Shown: piece after piece, positions 1 to 4,719 of the stretch | Layout: every line of letters starts with the position of its first letter | Position numbering within the stretch: the first letter of the stretch is position 1 | Source of the DNA: DATFCK01 sp045809745 | GTDB lineage: Bacteria; Verrucomicrobiota; Verrucomicrobiia; Chthoniobacterales; UBA10450 | Length of the DNA stretch: 8,494 nucleotides | Direction of reading: 5' to 3' | NCBI GenBank assembly: GCA_045809745.1 | Contig: JBJMXE010000071.1 | Span: 1 to 8,494 of the forward strand | The notes under the pieces: generated by a model | The model's input: only the letters and a program-made list of their open reading frames with translations | Told to the model about the DNA's origin: nothing | Database searches by the model: none | Translations under genes and position numbers: made by a program

Positions 1-668
1 ACCCGCAGTCCCTGGTCGCGCACATGCCCGAGACGCGCTGCCGCCTCCAAATTGTTTTGCGGCCTTCCCGCCGCAACATCTTCGGCAGTGTAGAAACAGG
101 CGAAATGCTTGCCAATAATGTCTTTGGCACTGAATCCCTTGATCCGTTCGGCGCCGGCGTTCCAGGAGAGCACTCGCCCGGTTGGGTCGATCAGATAGAT
201 TGCATATTCGTCCACCCGATCGATCAAAAGACGAAATTGTTCCTCACTCGCTCGCAAACGTTCCTCGGCCTCACGACGTTCGCTCAGGTCTCGGGTTACC
301 TTCGCGAAGCCGGTTAGGCGCCCCTGGCGATCATACACGGCAGTGATAACGACTAACGCCCAAAACCGGGTCCCGTCCTTCCTCAGCCTCCAGCCTTCAT
401 CTTCGACTCGGCCGTCAGCGAGGGCATCCCTCAATTCTCTTTCCGGTTTACCGGCAGCAATATCGGTCGCTGGATAAAATTTCGAGAAATGCTGACCGAT
501 GATTTCGTCGGCTTTATACAGCTTCAACCGCTCGGCGCCGGGATTCCATGTGGCAATGCGACCGTCAACATCCAGCATGAAAATGGCATAATCTCGTACG
601 CTCTCCACGAGCAGGGAGAACCGCTCCTCCGACTCTCGATGATTTTGTTGACCCGTTGATTCAGCCAT
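1..668 (-). CDS. Tandem PAS-domain sensor protein, 3' end beyond the left edge
   Basis: The reading frame is open from an ATG at 668 to the window edge and gives 222 residues, so this is only the N-terminal part. Two PAS/PAC units follow each other: roughly residues 17-130, ending in the PAC-like signature TRDLSERR, and from about 145 to the edge. They share the motifs SVRDYAIF/RVDEYAIY, TWNPGAER/SWNAGAER and HFSKFY/HFACFY, so they look like an internal duplication. There is no signal peptide or membrane helix, which points to a cytosolic sensor. In this family such an N-terminus is usually followed by a histidine kinase, or less often GGDEF or another output domain; the output is not visible here. 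An in-frame TGA lies four codons before the ATG, so this is the first possible ATG start. No clear ribosome binding site is seen. The gene lies downstream of the copper-storage gene on the same strand, separated by 129 bp, so it probably has its own promoter. Confidence 0.9.
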   Translation of the reverse strand, partial: MAESTGQQNHRESEERFSLLVESVRDYAIFMLDVDGRIATWNPGAERLKLYKADEIIGQHFSKFYPATDIAAGKPERELRDALADGRVEDEGWRLRKDGTRFWALVVITAVYDRQGRLTGFAKVTRDLSERREAEERLRASEEQFRLLIDRVDEYAIYLIDPTGRVLSWNAGAERIKGFSAKDIIGKHFACFYTAEDVAAGRPQNNLEAAARLGHVRDQGLR

Positions 669-714
669 TGATGGAGATCAGACGCAAAGCGCGAACCGTC
701 TATTCTTGCCTGTT

Positions 715-743
715 TTTATCCTCCAGTCCAGAAGCAGCAGCAA
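715..743 (-). promoter_or_regulatory. Possible promoter for the PAS sensor gene
   Basis: Read on the minus strand, TTGCTG at 743-738 is followed after 17 bases by GATAAA at 720-715. These match the sigma-70 consensus only at 3 of 6 and 4 of 6 positions, but the spacing is ideal. Transcription would start about 40 bases before the ATG at 668. This is inferred by eye and could be chance. Confidence 0.25.
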
Positions 744-791
744 GATAACCCGTCGATGGGAATGCGCGGCAGCGGCCGAATGTATCGATCA

Positions 792-808
792 CCGAGATTA
801 TTTCTCGG
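792..808 (-). terminator. Hairpin overlapping the stop codon of the copper-storage gene
   Basis: CCGAGA at 792-797 and TCTCGG at 803-808 form a perfect 6-bp stem with a 5-base loop. The TAA stop of the copper-storage gene (800-798) lies inside the loop. No U tract follows on the minus strand, so it may be a weak terminator or an mRNA 3'-end stabiliser rather than a classical intrinsic terminator. Confidence 0.3.
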
Positions 809-1199
809 CCAGAAGAGCTTCGCATGCCGTGGCGCAGCGGCGACATGCTTCGGCACAAACGCGGCAGTGTTCCATCTTCTCACCGTGCTTCTCGCACGTG
901 GCGCCGCAGGTGTTGCAGGCCTGGACGCAGGCCCTCAACTGAGCTCCCGCCAGCTTGAAATCGGTGCGGGTGAACCGGGATATGATTCGCGCCGTCGCCA
1001 GGCAAACGTCGGAGCAATCATTGCAATCGCGAATGCATCCCACCAGCTGGTCGACGTTCTTCTCGCCCAGGCAAGCGTCCGCGCAGGCGTTGCACGCTTC
1101 AGCGCAGGCATAACAGGCGGTGATACATTCGATATTGACGGCATGATCCGAGGATGGATTCACCGGGTGCGTTTCAAACATTTGCCTGATGTAGCTCAT
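798..1199 (-). CDS. Four-helix-bundle copper-storage protein (DUF326, Csp3-like)
   Basis: The product is 133 residues if translation starts at ATG 1199. I chose this start because it gives the family-typical N-terminus MSYIRQMFETHP; the longer frame begins with a TTG at 1256 that lacks a ribosome binding site. The protein holds 19 cysteines, most in CxxxC or CxxC spacing (IECITACYACAEAC, CIRDCNDCSDVC, ACVQACNTCGATC, CRVCAEACRRC), which line the inside of the helices in this family. Csp proteins store many Cu(I) ions within a four-helix bundle. With no Tat or Sec signal peptide it resembles cytosolic Csp3 rather than exported Csp1, so the likely role is buffering or storing copper in the cytoplasm. 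No copper ATPase, CopZ or CueR-type regulator lies nearby, so it appears to be a single-gene unit. The family call is firm; copper capacity and regulation are inference. Confidence 0.93.
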   Translation of the reverse strand: MSYIRQMFETHPVNPSSDHAVNIECITACYACAEACNACADACLGEKNVDQLVGCIRDCNDCSDVCLATARIISRFTRTDFKLAGAQLRACVQACNTCGATCEKHGEKMEHCRVCAEACRRCATACEALLAEK

Positions 1200-1316
1200 C
1201 GCTGTCGCATGTGGGCATTTAAGAATCGGGAACCGGGCGGCCGTTGCGTGCACCAAGCGGCGGGAGGTGAGATCCGAATTGCGTCAGGCAATCCCTTTTG
1301 GGCGGCTAGCCTGTAA

Positions 1317-1380
1317 GGCTTTAGCATCGAGCCCGGAGTTCGCGATCGACCTTGCACATTCAGGTGGAACGCGATCTCCG
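1317..1380 (+). repeat. Intergenic repeat family, copy A
   Basis: This 64-base element matches 2450-2512. The first 19 bases (1317-1335 against 2450-2468) agree at 17 positions and the last 32 (1349-1380 against 2481-2512) at 29, with a diverged middle of 12-13 bases. The shared core includes TTCAGGTGGAACGCGA. Within it ACCT (1349-1352) can pair with AGGT (1362-1365), and ACGCG at 1369-1373 with CGCGT at 1383-1387, so the element resembles a REP-like palindromic repeat. Confidence 0.75.
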
Positions 1381-1432
1381 AGCGCGTCGCTACCCCAATC
1401 GCCGGCAGCCGTAATCGTGCAGCTAACGCCGC

Positions 1433-1450
1433 ACCTGGTTAACACCGGGT
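1433..1450. repeat. Inverted repeat (7-bp stem) upstream of the SPW gene
   Basis: ACCTGGT at 1433-1439 and ACCGGGT at 1444-1450 pair over seven positions with one G-U wobble, around the loop TAAC. It lies 100 bases before the SPW start codon. It could be part of the repeat region or a leader hairpin. No U-rich tail follows. Confidence 0.4.
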
Positions 1451-1460
1451 TCTGAGGTCT

Positions 1461-1480
1461 CGATCGGCCTTGCGCCATTC
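1461..1480 (+). repeat. Intergenic repeat family, partial copy B
   Basis: CGATCGGCCTTGCGCCATTC resembles the inner part of copy A (1343-1361), with one inserted base and two changes. The repeat's downstream half, the AGGTGGAACGCGA core, is missing, so this is a fragment at best. Confidence 0.4.
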
Positions 1481-1549
1481 CGAACGAACGTTTCAGGACT
1501 ACCCATCCACTCTTTCCGCGGCATGCGTTCGGAAAATGGAGGGATAGAT

Positions 1550-1927
1550 ATGAAAGTGATACCAAGATTCTACCATGGCGTAATCGATTACATGAGCGGT
1601 TTACTGCTCTTGATCGCGCCTAACGTCTTCGGCTTTGCCAACATTGGAGGCGCTGCGGTTTGGATGCCGCGCATTATCGGGTTGTTGATTCTGTTGCAGG
1701 CAATGTCGACCGATTACGAACTCGGGTTGATGAAGATGATTCCGATTTCGATGCATTTAATGGCCGACTATGTGGTCAGCATTTTCATGCTGCTGTCGCC
1801 ATTCCTGTTCGGATTCTATGACGATTCACGGGCGGCAACGATACTGATGATCGCGATGGGCGTGATCGGTCTTGCTGCGGCCTATATGACCCAGCCGCGC
1901 GGCAGGCCAAGGGAAGTGATGGCGTAG
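1550..1927 (+). CDS. SPW-repeat integral membrane protein
   Basis: The start is ATG 1550, giving 125 residues, because a clear Shine-Dalgarno GGAGGG (1538-1543) sits six bases upstream; an in-frame ATG nine codons earlier has none. The protein is almost entirely hydrophobic, with about four membrane helices in two similar halves. Each half carries Asp-Tyr near its start (VIDYMSGLLLLIAP and MADYVVSIFMLLSP) followed by a P-x-x-F-G-F turn (APNVFGF and SPFLFGF). This matches the SPW repeat family, in which a Ser-Pro-Trp turn is duplicated; here Trp is replaced by Asn or Phe, so it is a divergent member. It lies in the cytoplasmic membrane. The biochemical function of the family is not established and the neighbours give no hint. 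The tail after the last helix is short and basic (TQPRGRPRE), probably cytoplasmic. Confidence 0.85.
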   Translation: MKVIPRFYHGVIDYMSGLLLLIAPNVFGFANIGGAAVWMPRIIGLLILLQAMSTDYELGLMKMIPISMHLMADYVVSIFMLLSPFLFGFYDDSRAATILMIAMGVIGLAAAYMTQPRGRPREVMA

Positions 1928-1937
1928 GGGATCAGCG

Positions 1938-1953
1938 CACCGGCGGTGGGTTT
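1938..1953. terminator. Weak hairpin between two convergent genes
   Basis: CACC (1938-1941) and GGTG (1945-1948) form a 4-bp GC-rich stem with a 3-base loop, followed on the plus strand by GGTTT. It occupies the 25-bp gap between the convergent SPW and membrane-protein genes, where a terminator is expected. The stem is short, so the call is tentative. Confidence 0.25.
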
Positions 1954-2339
1954 CAGGTTAAGCGACGATTCGATCGCCCGAGGTAGAAAATCATCGCTCC
2001 ACCGACCGGTAAGCCAATCAGGGACCGGTAATCACCTCGTCCTAACGCATTGAACAGGTCACCGGCGATATTTACGGACAGGATTGTCATGGCCATGAGA
2101 ACACCCCATCGACGGCCGCGCCACAGGCCCACCGCGCACATTCCGCAGGCGACGCCGACCACAGTCATCAGCAACTTCGACAGCCAGCCTAACGATCCAA
2201 AAGCTCGGCGCGCTTCAGGGTTCAGTCGCCACAACTGATCCAGTTCCGTGCCGGGGAACGTCAGCAGAAACAGGGTGAGACCGCACATGAGCGCGCCAAA
2301 CACAAAAAACCCGGCGAGTAATGGATGTCGGTTAGACAC
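1953..2339 (-). CDS. Small membrane protein of unknown function
   Basis: The product is 128 residues starting at GTG 2339; an in-frame TGA a few codons upstream leaves no earlier start. Four hydrophobic segments are visible, at about residues 8-28, 52-75, 78-95 and 106-120, separated by short polar links such as LWRLNPEARRAFG and GRRWG. No catalytic motif is seen. Positive residues (WRGRRWG and the C-terminal RSNRRLT) suggest cytoplasmic loops. I do not recognise the family; similar small four-helix proteins are often annotated only as hypothetical. It is convergent with the SPW gene and separated from the desaturase upstream by a repeat-rich gap, so it is probably transcribed alone. The GTG start and missing Shine-Dalgarno sequence suggest modest translation. 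Confidence 0.7.
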   Translation of the reverse strand: MSNRHPLLAGFFVFGALMCGLTLFLLTFPGTELDQLWRLNPEARRAFGSLGWLSKLLMTVVGVACGMCAVGLWRGRRWGVLMAMTILSVNIAGDLFNALGRGDYRSLIGLPVGGAMIFYLGRSNRRLT

Positions 2340-2383
2340 AGTGGCAGAATCAGAGCCGATCCCGGGAAATCATTTCACACCGC

Positions 2384-2403
2384 TTCAAGGTGGAACGCGA
2401 TCT
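2384..2403 (+). repeat. Intergenic repeat family, partial copy C
   Basis: TTCAAGGTGGAACGCGATCT is the core of copy A (1359-1377) with one inserted A. The flanking bases diverge. It lies 46 bases before copy D in the same orientation, in the gap ahead of the membrane-protein gene. Confidence 0.55.
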
Positions 2404-2449
2404 GATTCGCTCGGTCCGGTTTCGCTCAGTATCGGCAGCGGGCGCTGCA

Positions 2450-2512
2450 GGCTTTAACATCGAACCCGCAGGTCTTTTGCACCTTGCGCGTTCAGGTGGA
2501 ACGCGAGCTCCG
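2450..2512 (+). repeat. Intergenic repeat family, copy D
   Basis: This is the best match to copy A, in the same orientation about 1.1 kb away. The stem CACCT (2480-2484) with AGGTG (2495-2499) is one pair longer than in copy A. The similarity covers both ends of the element, so this is a real repeat unit and not a chance short word. Confidence 0.75.
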
Positions 2513-2528
2513 CACGTTGATACACTCA

Positions 2529-2543
2529 AGCGCCGCAGGCGCT
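2529..2543. terminator. Second perfect hairpin downstream of the desaturase
   Basis: AGCGCC (2529-2534) and GGCGCT (2538-2543) form a perfect 6-bp, GC-rich stem with a 3-base loop. It lies 25 bases beyond the desaturase stop codon and next to the hairpin at 2547-2567. Together the two could end the four-gene minus-strand transcript, although no U run follows. Confidence 0.4.
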
Positions 2544-2546
2544 CAT

Positions 2547-2567
2547 AAACAGCAGCGAACGCTGTTT
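2547..2567. terminator. Perfect hairpin directly abutting the desaturase stop codon
   Basis: AAACAGC (2547-2553) and GCTGTTT (2561-2567) pair perfectly over seven bases with a 7-base loop. On the minus strand the stem starts at the base right after the TAG stop (2570-2568). The descending arm ends in TTT, as in a short-tailed intrinsic terminator. A tighter alternative, CAGCG with CGCTG, lies within it. It is the most likely 3' end of the desaturase cluster. Confidence 0.45.
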
Positions 2568-3455
2568 CTACCCGCGAACTGTTCGGGTTTGAGCTTCGGC
2601 CGATTGGATCACGCCATTTGGCACACGGCGCAGACCACTAACGAGCCTGATTTTGGCCAGGCTCCAGATGATCCATTTGGTGGGATCCCAATTCCAAGGC
2701 TTCACACCATTGCGATAATCGTGCTGAAACTCGTGGTGATAATTGTGATAGCCCTCGCCAAATGTCAGCACCGCCAGGACGGCGGAATCACGCGCGCTAC
2801 ATCTGGTTGAGTAGGGTTGTCGCCCGATGGTATGACAGGCAGAGTTGATAAAAAAAGTGCAGTGTTGAATGACCACGACCTTGGCGATGCCGCCAATCAG
2901 GAAACCGCCCAATGCGCCGATCCAGCCATCCCACAGCGCGCCTAACAGAGTCGGCAAAACCAGGCTGGTGAGCACGGCAAGAAGATGCACATGCTTATGT
3001 TGCCACATCACCAGCCGATCTTTCTTAAGGTCGTTCACATTATCGAACGGCGGCTGGGGCAGAAGTTTGAAAAGCAACCAGCCGATGTGAGCGTGAAAAA
3101 ATCCCTTCGTGATATCGTAGGGATCTTCTTCGTGATCGACGTGTTTGTGATGCCGGCGGTGCTCGCTGGCCCACATCAGGGCGGAGTTTTCAAATGCAGC
3201 CGAACCGAAGATCAACACCATGAGACGGATGGGGAGCCTGGCGCGGAACGCCAGATGTGAGAATAACCGGTGATACCCGAGGGTGATGCTGAACCCCGTG
3301 ACCAACAGGGAAACGGCGGCAACGGCGAAATGAAACCAATCGAAGCCGAAATACCAGAGGTAGAGCGGCACCGCAGTTAGACTGAGAGCAAAAGTGCCGA
3401 TCAGGAACGAGCTGGTAATCCAGTTGACCCGTTCGAACGGAAAACGGAAACGCAT
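2568..3455 (-). CDS. Membrane fatty acyl desaturase (acyl-CoA delta-9 type)
   Basis: This 295-residue protein has the three histidine boxes of membrane di-iron desaturases: HRLFSH at 62-67, HRRHH at 99-103 and HNYHH at 237-241, the last in the signature TFGEGYHNYHH. His208 in NSACHTIG matches another conserved position of the delta-9 acyl-CoA class. Hydrophobic stretches at about 14-36, 41-58, 74-92, 157-175 and 178-197 fit the usual four-helix topology with peripheral segments. The enzyme would introduce a cis double bond into saturated acyl chains in the inner membrane, using O2 and electrons from a ferredoxin or cytochrome b5-like donor that is not encoded here. There is no fused cytochrome b5 domain. 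Such desaturases keep membranes fluid in the cold. It is the last gene of a minus-strand cluster, starting 30 bp after the stop of the Cys-rich small-protein gene. Substrate (acyl-CoA, acyl-ACP or lipid) and regiospecificity cannot be read from the sequence. Confidence 0.95.
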   Translation of the reverse strand: MRFRFPFERVNWITSSFLIGTFALSLTAVPLYLWYFGFDWFHFAVAAVSLLVTGFSITLGYHRLFSHLAFRARLPIRLMVLIFGSAAFENSALMWASEHRRHHKHVDHEEDPYDITKGFFHAHIGWLLFKLLPQPPFDNVNDLKKDRLVMWQHKHVHLLAVLTSLVLPTLLGALWDGWIGALGGFLIGGIAKVVVIQHCTFFINSACHTIGRQPYSTRCSARDSAVLAVLTFGEGYHNYHHEFQHDYRNGVKPWNWDPTKWIIWSLAKIRLVSGLRRVPNGVIQSAEAQTRTVRG

Positions 3456-3485
3456 CTTCGTGAAAAGACGATCTGCTTGTTCTGA

Positions 3486-3758
3486 TTAGCGCAACGGCCG
3501 GCCGAGGACAACGTCCTTCTTGGCCCAGCTGTGCACCGAGCCGCAGTGAGAACAGCTCACCTTTTGGTTTTTCACCTTGGCGTCGGCCCAAAGCTTTTCC
3601 TCGATGGTCTGGCCAGTATCGGTCAGGCGGGAAGTAGTGGGGCAACGCACCAGCAGACTTTTCACACCTGCACCACGCTTGGGCTTAACCGGCTTGGGCG
3701 GATCGAAATAAAATCTCACTGGTTCAGAGGCGGTAAACGATTCGGGCTTTGCTGACAT
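3486..3758 (-). CDS. Small Cys-rich, zinc-ribbon-like protein of unknown function
   Basis: The start is ATG 3758, giving 90 residues; the frame extends upstream only to a TTG at 3794, deep inside infA. The N-terminal 30 residues are rich in Pro and Lys (DPPKPVKPKRG) and look disordered. Then come RCPTT with Cys39, and SCSHCGSVHSW with Cys69, Cys72 and His76. Three Cys plus one His could bind one zinc ion in a ribbon fold, though the first knuckle has a single Cys instead of a CxxC pair. From memory, small uncharacterised proteins of soil bacteria share this pattern (CP-T-G, then CPxCGxxHxW). The gene overlaps the 3' end of infA by 35 bp and ends 30 bp before the desaturase, which suggests cotranscription. 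Binding to nucleic acid or ribosomes is possible from the context, but no function is shown. It has no Shine-Dalgarno, so translational coupling to infA is plausible. Confidence 0.75.
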   Translation of the reverse strand: MSAKPESFTASEPVRFYFDPPKPVKPKRGAGVKSLLVRCPTTSRLTDTGQTIEEKLWADAKVKNQKVSCSHCGSVHSWAKKDVVLGRPLR

Positions 3759-3939
3759 CGTAAGGGGACATTTCCATCCGAACGCGATCGCCAATGGTTA
3801 GGCGGATAAAACGTTTCCGCATTTTCCCGGAGATATGCGCGAGGACGGAGTGTTGGTTGGCGAGGGCCACGCGGAACATTGTTCCCGGCAGCACACTCGT
3901 AATTGTTCCTTCTACTGCTATCGATTTTTCCAAATTCAT
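3724..3939 (-). CDS. infA: Translation initiation factor IF-1
   Basis: The 71 residues align along their whole length with bacterial IF-1, normally about 72 residues: an N-terminal strand IAVEGTITSVLPGTMFRV, then AHISGKMRKRFIR and the C-terminal SPYDVSKARIVYR. This is an S1-like OB fold that binds the ribosomal A site on the 30S subunit and helps IF-2 and IF-3 during initiation. One deviation is ANQHSV where the family usually has NGH. The gene lies between an RRM protein (57-bp gap) and the Cys-rich small-protein gene (35-bp overlap), not in the ribosomal-protein/secY context usual for the housekeeping copy, so it may be a second, specialised IF-1. That cannot be judged without the rest of the genome. 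The start ATG 3939 gives the expected N-terminus but has no Shine-Dalgarno. Confidence 0.95.
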   Translation of the reverse strand: MNLEKSIAVEGTITSVLPGTMFRVALANQHSVLAHISGKMRKRFIRLTIGDRVRMEMSPYDVSKARIVYRL

Positions 3940-3996
3940 AGACTTGCGAACAGCGCGGCCCCGATTTCAGGGCCGGCTGCGCAATCAATTCCGGAT

Positions 3997-4302
3997 CTAC
4001 CGGCGATTGCCCGCAAACGAGCGATTTCCGCCTCCGCCGCCGTAAGGACGCGGACGTTCTTCACGTGGACGCGCTTCGTTAACGGTTAGGTTCCGGCCAT
4101 TCAAATCTTTCCCATTAATGGCGGCCATAGCAGCGGCGGCCTGGGTGTTATCGTTCATGGTGACGAAAGCAAAGCCACGCGACTTGCCCGTCATACGGTC
4201 CATCATCAGCTTTACTTCGCTGACTGCGCCGTGTTGTTCGAAAAGATCCTGCAGATCGTTTTCAGTGGTCTCAAAGGAGAGATTTCCTACGTACAATTTC
4301 AT
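3997..4302 (-). CDS. Single-RRM RNA-binding protein with Gly/Arg tail
   Basis: The 101 residues hold one complete RRM (about residues 1-78) with RNP2 LYVGNL at 3-8 and RNP1 KSRGFAFV at 40-47, including the aromatic residues that stack on RNA (Tyr4, Phe44, Phe46). The tail (79-101) is basic and glycine-rich, with five Gly in a row, as in cyanobacterial Rbp proteins and other bacterial glycine-rich RRM proteins. In cyanobacteria several of these are cold-induced and are thought to act as RNA chaperones or in mRNA stability. This is the first gene of the minus-strand cluster, 57 bp ahead of infA, and it has a long upstream non-coding region. ATG 4302 is the only sensible start, since RNP2 begins two residues later; no Shine-Dalgarno precedes it. 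Domain identity is firm; the cold-related role is inference. Confidence 0.95.
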   Translation of the reverse strand: MKLYVGNLSFETTENDLQDLFEQHGAVSEVKLMMDRMTGKSRGFAFVTMNDNTQAAAAMAAINGKDLNGRNLTVNEARPREERPRPYGGGGGNRSFAGNRR

Positions 4303-4460
4303 TGTGATTTGTTGGATTTTGGCTGCGAGCTACAAAGCTGTTCCCGGGGATCGGGTTTCAAATCACCACTGAGGAAAGCCTCACCTGACGATCTACCAAG
4401 CAACGAGACAAAACAGAGTTTTCCAATAAGGCACAGAGTATCGTCTAGTTTAGGCTAAAC
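4303..4460 (-). promoter_or_regulatory. Possible structured 5' leader of the RRM-infA-desaturase cluster
   Basis: About 158 bases separate the ATG from a possible promoter, and the stretch has no gene. On the minus strand it can fold locally: TGAGG with CCTCA around a 4-base loop (4383-4370), CCCG with CGGG a little downstream, and AGCT with AGCT just before the start region. The 13 bases next to the ATG are A-rich and have no Shine-Dalgarno. A long leader without a ribosome binding site ahead of an RNA-binding protein suggests post-transcriptional control. No known riboswitch class is recognised. Confidence 0.35.
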
Positions 4461-4463
4461 ACA
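4436..4463 (-). promoter_or_regulatory. Possible promoter of the RRM gene with 13-bp palindrome in its spacer
   Basis: GTTTAGGCTAAAC at 4448-4460 is a perfect 13-bp palindrome (6-base arms around one centre base). Read on the minus strand, it lies between a weak -35-like TTGTGT (4463-4458, partly overlapping it) and a -10-like GATACT (4441-4436) with 16-bp spacing. This is where a repressor or activator would bind. The hexamers match the consensus poorly, so the palindrome is the firmer observation. Confidence 0.3.
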
Positions 4464-4693
4464 ACAACCAATTGCCCTGCACCGACTTGCCTGGCGGAGC
4501 GGTCACCGCCGCCCTGTCCCGCCAACAGGTCTTTAAAACCGTCTCTATATATAGTGATGCGTCTCCTTCCGATTCCTGCGTTGTCTCGCCATGTATGATC
4601 CAGAAGCATTCTCAGTTCCACTCAAAGGCAGGATCCTTAGCCCGACTCGGAGTGGAGATTAGAATGGCATCACAACCAGGGAACGGAAGGCAG

Positions 4694-4712
4694 AGACCGG
4701 GACAATTGGTCT
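4694..4712 (-). terminator. Weak hairpin after cheB
   Basis: AGACC (4694-4698) and GGTCT (4708-4712) can pair over five bases with a 9-base loop, starting seven bases after the cheB stop codon on the minus strand. No U tract follows. It is placed where a terminator is expected, but the structure is weak. Confidence 0.25.
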
Positions 4713-4719
4713 AACCGGC

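Larger units (their letters stand above)
1200..1549. other. Intergenic stretch with repeats, no convincing gene
   Basis: This gap separates the copper-storage gene (minus) from the SPW gene (plus), so it should hold divergent promoters, but I see no strong -35/-10 pair. Two degenerate copies of an intergenic repeat family (1317-1380 and 1461-1480) and a hairpin at 1433-1450 occupy its middle. Open frames crossing it lack ribosome binding sites and recognisable protein motifs. Confidence 0.6.
4303..4719. other. Intergenic region between cheB and the RRM gene
   Basis: No convincing gene is present in these 417 bases. An 80-residue plus-strand frame at 4472-4714 has low-complexity composition, no ribosome binding site and no motif. 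Visible items are the leader and 13-bp palindrome near 4448-4460, an 11-bp palindrome GCGGTCACCGC (4499-4509), a hairpin with CCTGT (4513-4517) and ACAGG (4525-4529), an AT-rich TATATATA at 4547-4554, and a weak hairpin after cheB. Confidence 0.6.

Noticed and set aside
756..1316. 186-residue plus-strand open frame over the copper-storage gene
   Set aside because: It is the antisense of a strongly motif-supported gene; it has no ribosome binding site and no protein motif.
1317..2512. The repeats considered as a CRISPR array
   Set aside because: Copies are irregularly spaced (about 80 bases to 1 kb), degenerate and interrupted by genes, with no cas gene.
3190..3645. 151-residue minus-strand frame overlapping the desaturase start and the Cys-rich small-protein gene
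   Set aside because: It runs in a different frame from both well-supported genes, and its Arg/Pro-rich composition is typical of an off-frame shadow.
4547..4554. TATATATA as a -10 box
   Set aside because: No -35 partner is found on either strand and it lies about 245 bases from the nearest start, so it is only an AT-rich patch.
4472..4714. 80-residue plus-strand frame between cheB and the RRM gene
   Set aside because: It has no Shine-Dalgarno, no domain or hydrophobic pattern, and a composition like random sequence.
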